Assembly (NCBI RefSeq): GCF_008923365.1
Contig: NZ_WBMR01000004.1
Span: 54,592-118,591 of the forward strand
Direction of reading: 5' to 3'
Length of the DNA: 64,000 nucleotides
From: Actinomadura montaniterrae
GTDB taxonomy: Bacteria; Actinomycetota; Actinomycetes; Streptosporangiales; Streptosporangiaceae
Made by a program: the position numbers and the translations under genes. Shown here piece by piece: positions 32,905 to 41,525 of the stretch. The notes beneath the pieces are model-generated. The model was not told the origin of the DNA. It made no database searches and worked only from the letters and a program-made list of their open reading frames with translations. The first letter of the stretch is position 1. Every line of letters starts with the position of its first letter.

Positions 32905-35900
32905 ATGTCGGGTCTTGGGCGTAGGATGTACGACACTGAGGGGTTCTGGAGAGCAAGACGGGGTGAAGTGGTGTCTCGCAGGCCATGGCTGATCGAGGAC
33001 GGTGCGATCGACCGGCGCGAACATGATCGGTTCGGCCATCTGTCAGTTGCGCAGCAGTTGAGCAGCACGATTCAGGGGTCCACGCAACCCTGTGCGGTAG
33101 GTCTGCTGGGTCCCTTCGGTAGCGGCAAGTCATCAGTCGTCAAGCTCCTCAGCCGCGAGTTGTCCGTCAACAAGAAGTGGGCCGTTCTCCACGTGAGTGC
33201 GGAGCATCACAGTGGCGTCGCCAGGGCTCGCGGGTTGATGTACGCACTTCTCGACGAAGCCCTGCGCAAGAAGCAGATCGACGCCGAAGTACACGCCAGT
33301 GAACGAGCATGCCTGGAAGGCAGTCGGCAGCGCACACACTCCCGGCCTTCTCCAGCCGCTGCCCAGCCTGGCCGGCCCTCCTTGCGGCGTCGACTGGAGA
33401 TCCTCCTTGCGGGAGCGCTCTGGGTGCTTGGCTGGGTTCTCGCTCTCTGGCTTGTGGGGGCGGGAGTGGTGGCGATCGGTCATCTGATCGGTGTTGGGCG
33501 CGGTGTGTCCATCCTCAAGTGGTTCGCCGATCCGGGCGTCGGCTTCCTGAGATCCACGTTGATCAGCGCGGCCGTCGTTGGAGCGGTGGTTACGGCCGCC
33601 AAGGAGGGGATCTTGCAGGTCCTCAAGGGGTACGAGATCACCGTGACGAGCCCTCGTCCGGACACCACTGACGAACTCCAGCAAGTGTTCTCACGACTTG
33701 TAGAGAGCGTGCCCCGCCGTCTGGTCATCGCCATTGATGACATAGACCGGCTCGCCTCCGCTGATGTCCTTGAAGCCCTAACTACGGTGCGTAGCCTCCT
33801 GCTGACAGGGACTCATCACAAGCATCCACCAGTCTTCGTGATCTCCTGCGATGAGGACATCGTTCGGGAAGCCATCGTTGGAATTCGGCCCGGCGGTCTC
33901 GCTCACGGCCCGATCGACCACGAACGGAGTGCTTCGGATACACAAGCGGCGGCGCGAGCGGAGCGCAAAGCCACCGAGGAAGCGGTGCAGGAGTATCTGA
34001 ACAAGCTGTTCACTGTACGTTTTACTCTGCCGACCCACAACGATACGGATCTGCGTGACCATGCCGAGCACCTGCTGACGCAACCTGAGTCCCATCCGAT
34101 CGTGCGGGAGCTCGGAGGTCTCGGGGTGGTACGGGATGTCCTCGATGCGTTGATCCACCGTCAGGTTCGCGAGCCGCGGCACGCGATCAGGCTCCTGAAC
34201 TCTTTCATCTCAAACTACGCCGTCGCCAGGCATCGAGAGCAAGCCGCCGGCAATGTCGCGCCGAGAATTGCGCCGGGAGAGGTCACCGGCTATCCGGTTG
34301 CCCTGGCGCGTCTGATCGTGCTTCGGCATGACTTCCGTTCGCTATATGATCGGATAGTTGCGGAACACAAGCTGCTGTTCCTCTTGGATGATGCGCTCCT
34401 CGGCTCCCCGGAAACTCTTCAGGATCCACTTCTAGACTCCTTTGAGCGGGTCAAAGACACGAACCGTCTAAACACCCAGAGGGAACCGGGCCTCGTTTAT
34501 CTGCGAGCTACCGCTGCTCGAGCCCGTACTGAACGACCGTCGGACATTGCCGCCCTCCTTACACTTGGATCGAAGCCGGCAAACCGCTTGCTCGGAAGTG
34601 ATACGGCTACGGCTATCCAAGACGAGCTTGCGCAACGAGACAGTGACGCATTCGCGGCGCGCCTGGAAAATGAGGCTGAGCGCGAACGGGTCCTGCACGC
34701 GGCCTACCACACTATCAATACGGCACGGGTCGGCCAAGATTTGGACAACTCTCTCGCTGCCGCCGTCCAGGCCCTGGGCCGCGTCCCAGCACTGGCCGAC
34801 CACGCCACCCGTGGCGATGCGTGCGCTCGGATCTTGTTCGATCTCACGGATCGCATCGCTCACCGGCGCATCGAAGCCAGCATTCCCCTTCTGGCACACG
34901 ATCTTGTCACGATTCTCGACTTCTTTCCCATCGCGCACGTCCCCCAACTCTATGCTGCGCTCAAGGTCCCTCCACGGGATCCCGCGGACAGTGTTTCCTG
35001 GGTGGAGGCACTCCTGCAGTTGCCGGCTGGAAAACATCGGGATGCCCTTCTACCTGGTCTCGATGACTATTTTTCAGATGTTGCGAACCAAGGAACACCC
35101 GGAGATCTCGAGACTTGGATCACCGTATGGAACGACAGTTCCGCAGACATGCGTGCTGCCTGGCCTGCCCACGGGTATCAGGCTCTGCTCTGCATGGCAG
35201 CACGCCATGAGAACGATCAAGCGATGAGGATAATCTACGACATCGTCGCACTGGAAGGAGTTGGATCGCATCAATGGTGCCGCCCGGTAATCCTAGGTAT
35301 CCTTGATGGCCTTTCCTCTTCGGAGTCCGTCGGGAGTGTCAGCATTGAGCTTCTGAGCGGTGTAAAAATGCCGGCAGACGGTTGGGGACCGGCATCAGAT
35401 GCCGTCGGAGCCGGAAATGAGAAGAGCACCCTCGCCGCTGAACTCGTGGACGCGGTAGCTGATTTCCTCAGAGTCGACAGTGATGCGGAGAGCTCCGCGC
35501 GGACGGTCGACCTTCTCCGATCGTGGATCCCGGTGCTCGGCGAGGAGCTCTGTCCATCCGGTCGCCGAGCCGGGGCGGTGATCGCGGATGTAACCAGCGA
35601 AACGGCGGATACTTGCGAGGAAGTATCCCGAGCGGTGGTGCAGCTGATTGGCGAATTCTCGGACACCGACGCGCGAACGTGTGCTCTCGCCCTCGCTGAG
35701 AGGCTCCCTGCCCATCGCTCACCTGCTAGCCCCATCGGCGAGAACCTCAGTGCGGCCCTCATGGCGTACGTTCGGCGAACCGATGCTGTAACAGGTGAGT
35801 CCGAAGATGTGACTGCGGCGGAGCGTTGCCTGGCGGCGCTGATGACCTCGATCGAAGAGGACAGCGATGCTGGCCGCTTCGGTCGAGGCAGGCTGGCGGC

Positions 35901-36906
35901 GATCCTGTCCACCCGCCGTGGCCAGGATGCTGCTGCCGGCATATCCGCTCGTCTGACGGCGGCCATCCCGCCAGTCGCCTCTGACTATTTGAAAGAGTTA
36001 TTGGCTAGTTTGCATCTGCTGTTCAATCATGAAGAGGCGCGGGCCGCGCATCTGCCCACAGTTCTGAGTAAGCTCCAGAATATCCTTGGGCAGAATCAGC
36101 CTCAGGTGCCAGTGGAGTTCGCCGCTCACTATGCTGCGGAATCGTCTGTAAGTCCTCAATGGATCGCTTGGATAGCCCAGCACTGGGGGAATGTATCTAT
36201 TTTTGGGCGTCAGCGGGTATTGGCGGCTGCCGACCGTACCGAGATATCAAATACAGTATCCCTTCTCGATCTCCTTGTGCAGCACCTACTCGCCTCCGAA
36301 GATATGTCGGAATGGGAGCACGCTCCAAAACTGTGGGCCTCGATAACGTCGGAACAGCGAGCCGACCTTCTTGCTAGTGCGAATGGGCGCTGCCCGGAGT
36401 TGAGTGTCTGCGCAAGTAGTGTCGACCGTGAGACGCTGACCAGCGCGTTGTGCAAGGCTGCCGATAGTTTGGATGCTGTCCTCAAACTCATTGAAGATAA
36501 TCCAGAATCTAGCGATGTGATCGTTGAGTATCTGGACCAGCAAATGGAGAATGCGGAGTGGCGGCCGGAGCGTGTCGGCGAGGTTGTTGCCGGATGCCCC
36601 AGCCCGGAAAAACTGTGGGACTTGGCACTGCGGGCGGCCACGAGAGATATGACTCATGCGGTCAAGGCGGCGGTAGTTATCGAGTCTCTTATCGCCCGCC
36701 ACCCTGACACCGTCCCGGAATCACTTCCGGGCAGACTCGGACCTGTTCTCATCGACGCCGATACGACGACGGCCGCAGCGCTTGGGAAAGCGCTGCAGTC
36801 GACGCCGGATCTTGCGAAGAAGCTACAGCAGCAACTCCGGGGTCATGGCCGGACAAGCGATCAGCGCAGTCGCACCAAAGCTTACAAGAAAGCAGCGGGC
36901 ATATAG
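32905..36906 (+). CDS. KAP-family P-loop NTPase, large, with membrane insertion
   Basis: A protein of about 1330 residues. The opening RRPWLIEDGAIDRREHDRFGH and Walker A GPFGSGKSS (about 69-77) and Walker B LVIAIDDIDRL (about 273-283) are typical KAP NTPase marks, with two membrane segments inserted at about 165-195 and 215-235 (ILLAGALWVLGWVLALWLV). The C-terminal 900 residues are a long helical region without a known motif. KAP NTPases are repeatedly found in phage-defence loci, so a defence role is likely but unproven; it stands alone here. The start is uncertain: ATG 32905, ATG 32926 and GTG 32968 are all in frame. Base use is less GC-rich than in its neighbours, suggesting transfer. Confidence 0.85.
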   Translation: MSGLGRRMYDTEGFWRARRGEVVSRRPWLIEDGAIDRREHDRFGHLSVAQQLSSTIQGSTQPCAVGLLGPFGSGKSSVVKLLSRELSVNKKWAVLHVSAEHHSGVARARGLMYALLDEALRKKQIDAEVHASERACLEGSRQRTHSRPSPAAAQPGRPSLRRRLEILLAGALWVLGWVLALWLVGAGVVAIGHLIGVGRGVSILKWFADPGVGFLRSTLISAAVVGAVVTAAKEGILQVLKGYEITVTSPRPDTTDELQQVFSRLVESVPRRLVIAIDDIDRLASADVLEALTTVRSLLLTGTHHKHPPVFVISCDEDIVREAIVGIRPGGLAHGPIDHERSASDTQAAARAERKATEEAVQEYLNKLFTVRFTLPTHNDTDLRDHAEHLLTQPESHPIVRELGGLGVVRDVLDALIHRQVREPRHAIRLLNSFISNYAVARHREQAAGNVAPRIAPGEVTGYPVALARLIVLRHDFRSLYDRIVAEHKLLFLLDDALLGSPETLQDPLLDSFERVKDTNRLNTQREPGLVYLRATAARARTERPSDIAALLTLGSKPANRLLGSDTATAIQDELAQRDSDAFAARLENEAERERVLHAAYHTINTARVGQDLDNSLAAAVQALGRVPALADHATRGDACARILFDLTDRIAHRRIEASIPLLAHDLVTILDFFPIAHVPQLYAALKVPPRDPADSVSWVEALLQLPAGKHRDALLPGLDDYFSDVANQGTPGDLETWITVWNDSSADMRAAWPAHGYQALLCMAARHENDQAMRIIYDIVALEGVGSHQWCRPVILGILDGLSSSESVGSVSIELLSGVKMPADGWGPASDAVGAGNEKSTLAAELVDAVADFLRVDSDAESSARTVDLLRSWIPVLGEELCPSGRRAGAVIADVTSETADTCEEVSRAVVQLIGEFSDTDARTCALALAERLPAHRSPASPIGENLSAALMAYVRRTDAVTGESEDVTAAERCLAALMTSIEEDSDAGRFGRGRLAAILSTRRGQDAAAGISARLTAAIPPVASDYLKELLASLHLLFNHEEARAAHLPTVLSKLQNILGQNQPQVPVEFAAHYAAESSVSPQWIAWIAQHWGNVSIFGRQRVLAAADRTEISNTVSLLDLLVQHLLASEDMSEWEHAPKLWASITSEQRADLLASANGRCPELSVCASSVDRETLTSALCKAADSLDAVLKLIEDNPESSDVIVEYLDQQMENAEWRPERVGEVVAGCPSPEKLWDLALRAATRDMTHAVKAAVVIESLIARHPDTVPESLPGRLGPVLIDADTTTAAALGKALQSTPDLAKKLQQQLRGHGRTSDQRSRTKAYKKAAGI

Positions 36907-36938
36907 TCGGAGTGGACGCGACCGTCCGTAAGGATCGT

Positions 36939-36955
36939 CTCGGGTGATTCCCGAG
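36939..36955 (+). terminator. Hairpin after the KAP NTPase gene
   Basis: CTCGGG and CCCGAG form a 6-bp stem around a TGATT loop, 33 bases after the NTPase stop. It is short and has no T-run, so a terminator role is only plausible. Confidence 0.4.
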
Positions 36956-37312
36956 GCTGGGGTATGCACTGGCCAAGAAGGATCGAGTGTCGACCGAGGT
37001 CGGCTCTGTCCGGATTCGGGTTTCGCGGGATCTGGCTGGTGAGTGCGAGCCGCAGAACCTGCCCAAGCGCGCCCATCGGGTCGGGCACGACGCAACGCAC
37101 TGGCTGACACAGGTGTCCGGGCAGGGCTGGCGGCTGCGGATCTCGAGAGACATTATGCGACCGTGTTGGCGCGGCGCTGGAGTGTCTACTCATGTCGCGG
37201 CTAGACCAAGACCGACGCCCGGGATGTGCTCGGAATCGCCGATCCGTCCGCGCGATGCCGCATCCGTGACCGGGGTGGCCGCAAGGGCACGCGTGCCCGG
37301 GCAGACGCTGGA
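36956..37312. other. Intergenic region holding a decayed fragment, no intact gene
   Basis: This stretch between the NTPase and the sugar cluster has no supported gene. Frames such as the one starting at 36987 have no recognisable motif. The segment near 37180-37290 looks like a decayed IS110 remnant (listed separately), so the region may mark the edge of an island. Confidence 0.4.
37180..37290 (+). pseudogene. Decayed IS110-family transposase fragment (tentative)
   Basis: Read on the plus strand the segment gives CRG, a stop codon, TKTDARDVLGIADPSAR. IS110/IS117-type transposases of actinomycetes carry YRGEGKTDARDAxVIAD followed by AR at this place, so KTDARD, IAD and AR line up. Upstream and downstream match is lost and a stop interrupts the frame. 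A remnant is plausible, but the match is short and could be chance. Confidence 0.33.
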
Positions 37313-37990
37313 TCAGTAGGTCGCTCTTCCGCCGCTGATGTCGTAGACGGCGCCGGTGGAGAAGCTGACACGGTCGGAGGACAGGAAGGCGACGAGTTCG
37401 GCGACCTCTTCCGGGCGGCCGATGCGGCGCATTGGGATCAGGCTGGTGATGTGGGCGAGGACCTCGGGGGCGGTGGCCTCGTTCATCGGGGTGGCGATGA
37501 CGGCGGGGGCGATGGCGTTGACGAGCACTCCGCTCGTGGCGAGTTCCTTGCCGATGGACTTGGTCAGGGCGATGACGGCGGCCTTGGACGCCGAGTAGAT
37601 CGACAGGTCGGGGTTGCCGTCCTTGCCGGCCATGCTGGCGAAGTTGACGACGCGGCCCCAGCCGCGCTCGCGCATGCCGGGGACGAACGTGCGCAGGGTG
37701 TTCACGGTGCCCAGGACGTTGACGTCGAACACCCGGCGCCACTGCTCGGGCGTGGTCTTCAGCAGCGGTTCGTTCGGACCGACGATGCCGGCCGAGTTGA
37801 CCAGGACGTCGACCGGGCCGAGGTCGTCGACGAGGCACCGTAGGGCCTTCTCGTCGGTGACGTCGGCGGTGATGTCGGCGCCGGCGAGGTCGAGGGTGGT
37901 CACGTCGAGGCCGTCGTCGCGCAGGCGCCGGGCGGTGGCGGCGCCGAGTCCTCTGGCGCCGCCGGTGACGAGCGCGGTCCTTGCCGTCAT
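37313..37990 (-). CDS. SDR-family dehydrogenase of the sugar-acid pathway
   Basis: A 225-residue short-chain dehydrogenase with the NAD(P) motif TGGARGLGAATA near the N-terminus, NSAGI, and the catalytic YSASK. The closing segment FSTGAVYDISGGRATY is standard. It lies 27 bases after the sugar-acid dehydratase in the same leftward unit. It therefore probably oxidises a 2-keto-3-deoxy sugar acid at C4, the step that prepares the substrate for the FAH-type hydrolase at 41526. The alternative is oxidation of the free sugar. The two SDRs of this cluster (here and 43444) could divide these jobs. Confidence 0.85.
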   Translation of the reverse strand: MTARTALVTGGARGLGAATARRLRDDGLDVTTLDLAGADITADVTDEKALRCLVDDLGPVDVLVNSAGIVGPNEPLLKTTPEQWRRVFDVNVLGTVNTLRTFVPGMRERGWGRVVNFASMAGKDGNPDLSIYSASKAAVIALTKSIGKELATSGVLVNAIAPAVIATPMNEATAPEVLAHITSLIPMRRIGRPEEVAELVAFLSSDRVSFSTGAVYDISGGRATY

Positions 37991-38017
37991 CGCTCTCCTG
38001 CCGGAGGGTTGGGCGGG

Positions 38018-39730
38018 TCAGTGCGATTCACGGGTGACCTCCGATCCGCTGGAGCCGATCAGGAAGTCCAGGTCGGCGCCGGTGTCGGCTTGCAGTACGT
38101 GGTCGATGTAGAGCCGTTGCCAGCCGCGTTCGGGCTGGGCGTATGCGGCGGTGGCGGCTTCGCTGGGTGTGCGTCGGGCGAGTTCGTCGGCTGGGATCTC
38201 GACGTCGATGCGGCGGTTGGGGACGTCGAGGCTGATGCGGTCGCCCGTCCGCACGCGGGCGAGGGGGCCGTCGGCGGCGGCCTCGGGGACGACGTGCAGG
38301 ACGACGGTGCCGTAGGCGGTGCCGCTCATGCGTCCGTCGCAGACGCGGACCATGTCGCGGACGCCTTGTTCCAGCAGCTTCTTCGGCAGCGGCATGTTGG
38401 ACACCTCGGGCATGCCGGGGTAGCCCTTGGGGCCGCAGCCGCGCAGCACCAGGACCGAGTCGGCGTCGACGTCGAGGTCCGGGTCGTCGATGCGGGCGTG
38501 GAAGTCCTCGATGCTGTCGAACACGACCGCGCGCCCGCGGTGCCGCAGCAGGTGCGGTGACGCGGCGGCGGGTTTGATCAGCGCGCCGCCTGGGGCGAGG
38601 GTGCCGCGCAGGACCGCGATGCCGCCCTCGGCGACCAGCGGCTCGGAGCGGGTGCGGATGACCTCGGTGTCCCAGATCGGGGCGTCGTCCAGGTGGTCCA
38701 CCAGCGGTTTGCCGGTGACGGTCAGCGCGTCGGGGGCGAGCAGGTCGCGGACCTCGCGGAGTACGGCGCGAAGGCCGCCGGCGCGGTGGAGGTCGTCCAT
38801 GAGGAAGCGTCCGGCGGGGAGCAGGTCGACCAGCACCGGGACCGACGAGCCGATGCGGTCGAAGTCGTCGAGGGTCAGGTCCACGCCGAGGCGTCCGGCG
38901 ATGGCGAGGAGATGGACGACGGCGTTGGTGGAGCCGCCGATGGCCGCGAGCGCCACGATCGCGTTGTGGAAGGACGCCCTGGTCAGGAAGGTGCTCGGGC
39001 GGCGGTCGACGGAGATCATGTCGACGGCGAGGCGTCCGGTGCCGTGCGCGGCCTCTAGCAGGCGGCTGTCGGGGGCGGGGGTGCCGGCCAGGCCGGGGAC
39101 GACCATGCCCAGGGCCTCGGCGACCAGCGCCATGGTGGAGGCGGTGCCCATGGTGTTGCAGTGACCGCGGCTGCGGATCATCGCCGACTCCGACCGGGTG
39201 AAGTCCTCGGCCGACAGGGTGCCGGCCCGCACCTCCTCCGACAGTCGCCATACGTCGGTGCCGCACCCCAGCGGCGTCCCGCGGAAGGTGCCGGTCAGCA
39301 TAGGGCCGCCGGGGACGACGACGGCGGGCAGGTCGACCGCGGCCGCGGCCATCAGCAGCGAGGGGATGGTCTTGTCGCAGCCGCCGAGCAGGACGACGCC
39401 GTCGATCGGGTTGGCCCGGAGCATCTCCTCGGTGGCCATCGCGGCCATGTTGCGCCACAGCATCGCGGTCGGCCGGACCTGCGTCTCGCCCAGCGACACC
39501 ACGGGGAGCTCCAATGGGACGCCGCCGGCCTCGTAGACGCCGTTCTTCACCGACTGAGCGACCTCGGTGAGGTGCGCGTTGCACGGGGTCAGGTCCGAGC
39601 CGGTGTTGGCGATGGCGATCTGCGGGCGGCCGGTGAACGCGTCGCCGGGGGCGCCGCGGCGCATCCAGGCCCGGTGGATGTAGGCGTTGCGATCCTCGCC
39701 CGCGTACCACTGCGCGCTGCGGAGCTGCAC
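38018..39730 (-). CDS. IlvD/Edd-family sugar-acid dehydratase
   Basis: GTG 39730 with GGAAGG nine bases upstream gives 570 residues and starts VQLRSAQWYAGEDRNAYIHR, a typical opening for sugar-acid dehydratases; an ATG at 39781 would overlap the divergent IclR start codon. The iron-sulfur ligands are visible in TPCNAHL, LGGCDKTIPS and SRGHCNTMGTAS. GGSTNAVVHLLAIAGR and GCGPKGYPGMPEV are also conserved. The protein lacks anything specific for branched-chain amino-acid synthesis. With a lactonase and an FAH hydrolase alongside, it is best read as an aldonate dehydratase (fuconate, rhamnonate or arabonate type). Confidence 0.88.
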   Translation of the reverse strand: MQLRSAQWYAGEDRNAYIHRAWMRRGAPGDAFTGRPQIAIANTGSDLTPCNAHLTEVAQSVKNGVYEAGGVPLELPVVSLGETQVRPTAMLWRNMAAMATEEMLRANPIDGVVLLGGCDKTIPSLLMAAAAVDLPAVVVPGGPMLTGTFRGTPLGCGTDVWRLSEEVRAGTLSAEDFTRSESAMIRSRGHCNTMGTASTMALVAEALGMVVPGLAGTPAPDSRLLEAAHGTGRLAVDMISVDRRPSTFLTRASFHNAIVALAAIGGSTNAVVHLLAIAGRLGVDLTLDDFDRIGSSVPVLVDLLPAGRFLMDDLHRAGGLRAVLREVRDLLAPDALTVTGKPLVDHLDDAPIWDTEVIRTRSEPLVAEGGIAVLRGTLAPGGALIKPAAASPHLLRHRGRAVVFDSIEDFHARIDDPDLDVDADSVLVLRGCGPKGYPGMPEVSNMPLPKKLLEQGVRDMVRVCDGRMSGTAYGTVVLHVVPEAAADGPLARVRTGDRISLDVPNRRIDVEIPADELARRTPSEAATAAYAQPERGWQRLYIDHVLQADTGADLDFLIGSSGSEVTRESH

Positions 39731-39740
39731 GGTGACCGCC

Positions 39741-39775
39741 TTCCAATAATCGACACGTTGGTCTAATGTTTGGAA
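39741..39775. promoter_or_regulatory. Palindrome between dehydratase and IclR gene, candidate IclR operator
   Basis: TTCCAATAAT (39741-39750) is mirrored by ATGTTTGGAA (39766-39775); 7 of 10 positions match, with perfect TTCCAA/TTGGAA ends. It fills the 49-base divergent gap and overlaps where both promoters must be. IclR proteins typically bind such a site between their own gene and the target operon. Confidence 0.5.
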
Positions 39776-39779
39776 CGCC

Positions 39780-40598
39780 ATGAAGGATACGCAGATAAGC
39801 GGCGAAGCGACAGACCTGGACGAGAACAGGACAGGCCGGGCAGAGGATGGCCGCCTGGTGGGGGCGGACCGGGTCCTGGCCGTGCTCAAGGAACTGGCCC
39901 GTTACCCCGACGGCGTCGGGCTGGACGAGATGACCCGCGTCATCGCCAGCCCCAAGCCGACCGTGCACCGGGCGCTCGGCACGCTGCGCAGGGCCGGGCT
40001 GGCCGATCAGGACGACCAGGGCCGTTACGTGCTGGGCGACGAGTTCCTCCGGATGGCCTTCGCTCACCACGAGGCCCGCCCCGAGCATGTGCGGATCCGC
40101 CCGGTGCTGGAGACGCTCGCCGCCCGGTTCGGTGAGACCGCCCACTTCGCGGTGCTCGACGGACGGGAGGTCGTCTACCGGGCCAAGGTCGACCCGCCCA
40201 CCGGAGCGGTCCGGCTCACCTCGACGATCGGTGGACGCAACCCGGCCCACGCCACCGGAGTCGGAAAACTGCTGCTGGCCTACCAGGTGGACACGGTGGA
40301 GGCGGTCGAGAAATGGATCGGTGACGAGCCGCCTGTGCGCCGGACGCCGCGGACGCTGTGCACCGCCGAGGCGCTGCACCGCGAGTTCGAGACGATCCGC
40401 GGGCAGGGCTACGCCATCGACGACCAGGAGAACGAGGTCGGGGTGAACTGCATCGCCCTGCCGGTGTACACGACCTCGCGGGTCGTTCCGTCCGGTGCTG
40501 TCAGTGTCAGCGCCCTGACCTACCGGACTTCTCCTCAGACGCTGGTCGACGCGGTCGACGACATCCGTCGCGCTCTCGGCCACCTCGGAGCGGCTTGA
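39780..40598 (+). CDS. IclR-family transcriptional regulator
   Basis: A 272-residue protein. Residues 20-85 are the winged helix (VLAVLKELARYPDGVGLDE, then ASPKPTVHRALGTLRRAGL), residues 100-265 the effector domain (LETLAARFGETAHFAVLDGR, RNPAHATGVGKLLLA, GYAIDDQENEVGVNCIALPV). It is divergent from the dehydratase/SDR unit and is first gene of the lactonase-hydrolase-dehydrogenase unit, so it likely senses a sugar acid and controls both arms. Its stop overlaps the lactonase start (TGATG). The first 25 residues are poorly conserved, so a later start is possible. Confidence 0.9.
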   Translation: MKDTQISGEATDLDENRTGRAEDGRLVGADRVLAVLKELARYPDGVGLDEMTRVIASPKPTVHRALGTLRRAGLADQDDQGRYVLGDEFLRMAFAHHEARPEHVRIRPVLETLAARFGETAHFAVLDGREVVYRAKVDPPTGAVRLTSTIGGRNPAHATGVGKLLLAYQVDTVEAVEKWIGDEPPVRRTPRTLCTAEALHREFETIRGQGYAIDDQENEVGVNCIALPVYTTSRVVPSGAVSVSALTYRTSPQTLVDAVDDIRRALGHLGAA

Positions 40599-41494
40599 TG
40601 ACGAGCGTCCCCGCCGCCGCGACCGCCGAGGCGTTCCACCTCGCCGAGGGGCCGGTGTGGGACGCCGCCCGGCGGCGCCTGCTCTGGGTGGACATCCTGC
40701 GCAACATGCTCCTGGAAGGAACCCTTGATGAGGGCCGCATCACGGTCGTCCGGCGGCACGCCTTCGAGAGCTTGGTCGGCGCGGTGGCCATCGCCGACGA
40801 CGGCACGCTCCTCGTCGCGGCCCAGCAGCAGCTGATCGTCCTCCGCAACGACGGCAGCAGGCAGGAAGGCCCGCGCGTCATCCCGGCCAGGGAACCGCGC
40901 CGGCTCAACGACGGCGGCACCGACCCCGCCGGCCGCTTCCTCGTCGGCACGCTCTCCCTCAGCGGTCTCTCGGAGCGGGAGCAACTCGTCCGGCTCGAAC
41001 CTGATGGTCGGATCACGGAACTGGACGGTGACCTGGCCCTGTCCAACGGGCTCGCCTGGTCGGCGGACGGACGGCGGATGTACAGCGTCGACACCGGACG
41101 CGGGACCGTCTTCGTCCGCGACTACGACGCCGCGACGGGCGCGGTGGGGGAGCGGCACGTGCATCTGCGCCTCCGCGACGAGTTGCCCGACGGCATCGCG
41201 CTCGACGCCGCCGGTCACCTCTGGGTCGCTGTCTGGGGCGCGGGCGAGGTTCGCCGCTACGCACCCGACGGCGCCGTGACCGACCGTCTCACCGTCCCCG
41301 CCCCGCACACCTCCAGCGTCGCCTTCGCCGGCGACGATCTCCGCACGCTGGTCATCACCACCGCGACCGCGGAACTGAGCCGGCAGCAGCGCCAAGCCCA
41401 CCCCGATTCGGGACGGCTGTTCACCGTCCGAGCCGACGTGCCCGGCATCCCTGTTCCCACCTGGTCCGGTTCGCGTCTGACCGCGGCCATCTGA
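40598..41494 (+). CDS. SMP-30/gluconolactonase-family sugar lactonase
   Basis: A 298-residue six-bladed beta-propeller. The metal-binding residues of the family are in place: Glu in AEGPVWDAARRRLLWVD near residue 16, Asn in RRLNDGGTDPAGRFLVGT near 105, Asn in LSNGLAWSADGRRMYSVDT near 149 with its Asp about 12 residues later. It hydrolyses an aldonolactone to the open acid, the step between the sugar dehydrogenase and the dehydratase. It is translationally coupled to the IclR gene, and 31 bases before the FAH hydrolase. Confidence 0.9.
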   Translation: MTSVPAAATAEAFHLAEGPVWDAARRRLLWVDILRNMLLEGTLDEGRITVVRRHAFESLVGAVAIADDGTLLVAAQQQLIVLRNDGSRQEGPRVIPAREPRRLNDGGTDPAGRFLVGTLSLSGLSEREQLVRLEPDGRITELDGDLALSNGLAWSADGRRMYSVDTGRGTVFVRDYDAATGAVGERHVHLRLRDELPDGIALDAAGHLWVAVWGAGEVRRYAPDGAVTDRLTVPAPHTSSVAFAGDDLRTLVITTATAELSRQQRQAHPDSGRLFTVRADVPGIPVPTWSGSRLTAAI

Positions 41495-41525
41495 GACCAC
41501 ACATCCGACATTGGAGATCTGACTC

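Noticed and set aside
38028..40583. 851-residue minus-strand frame spanning the dehydratase and IclR genes
   Set aside because: It lies in another frame over genes with clear family motifs and is low-complexity Arg/Pro/His sequence.
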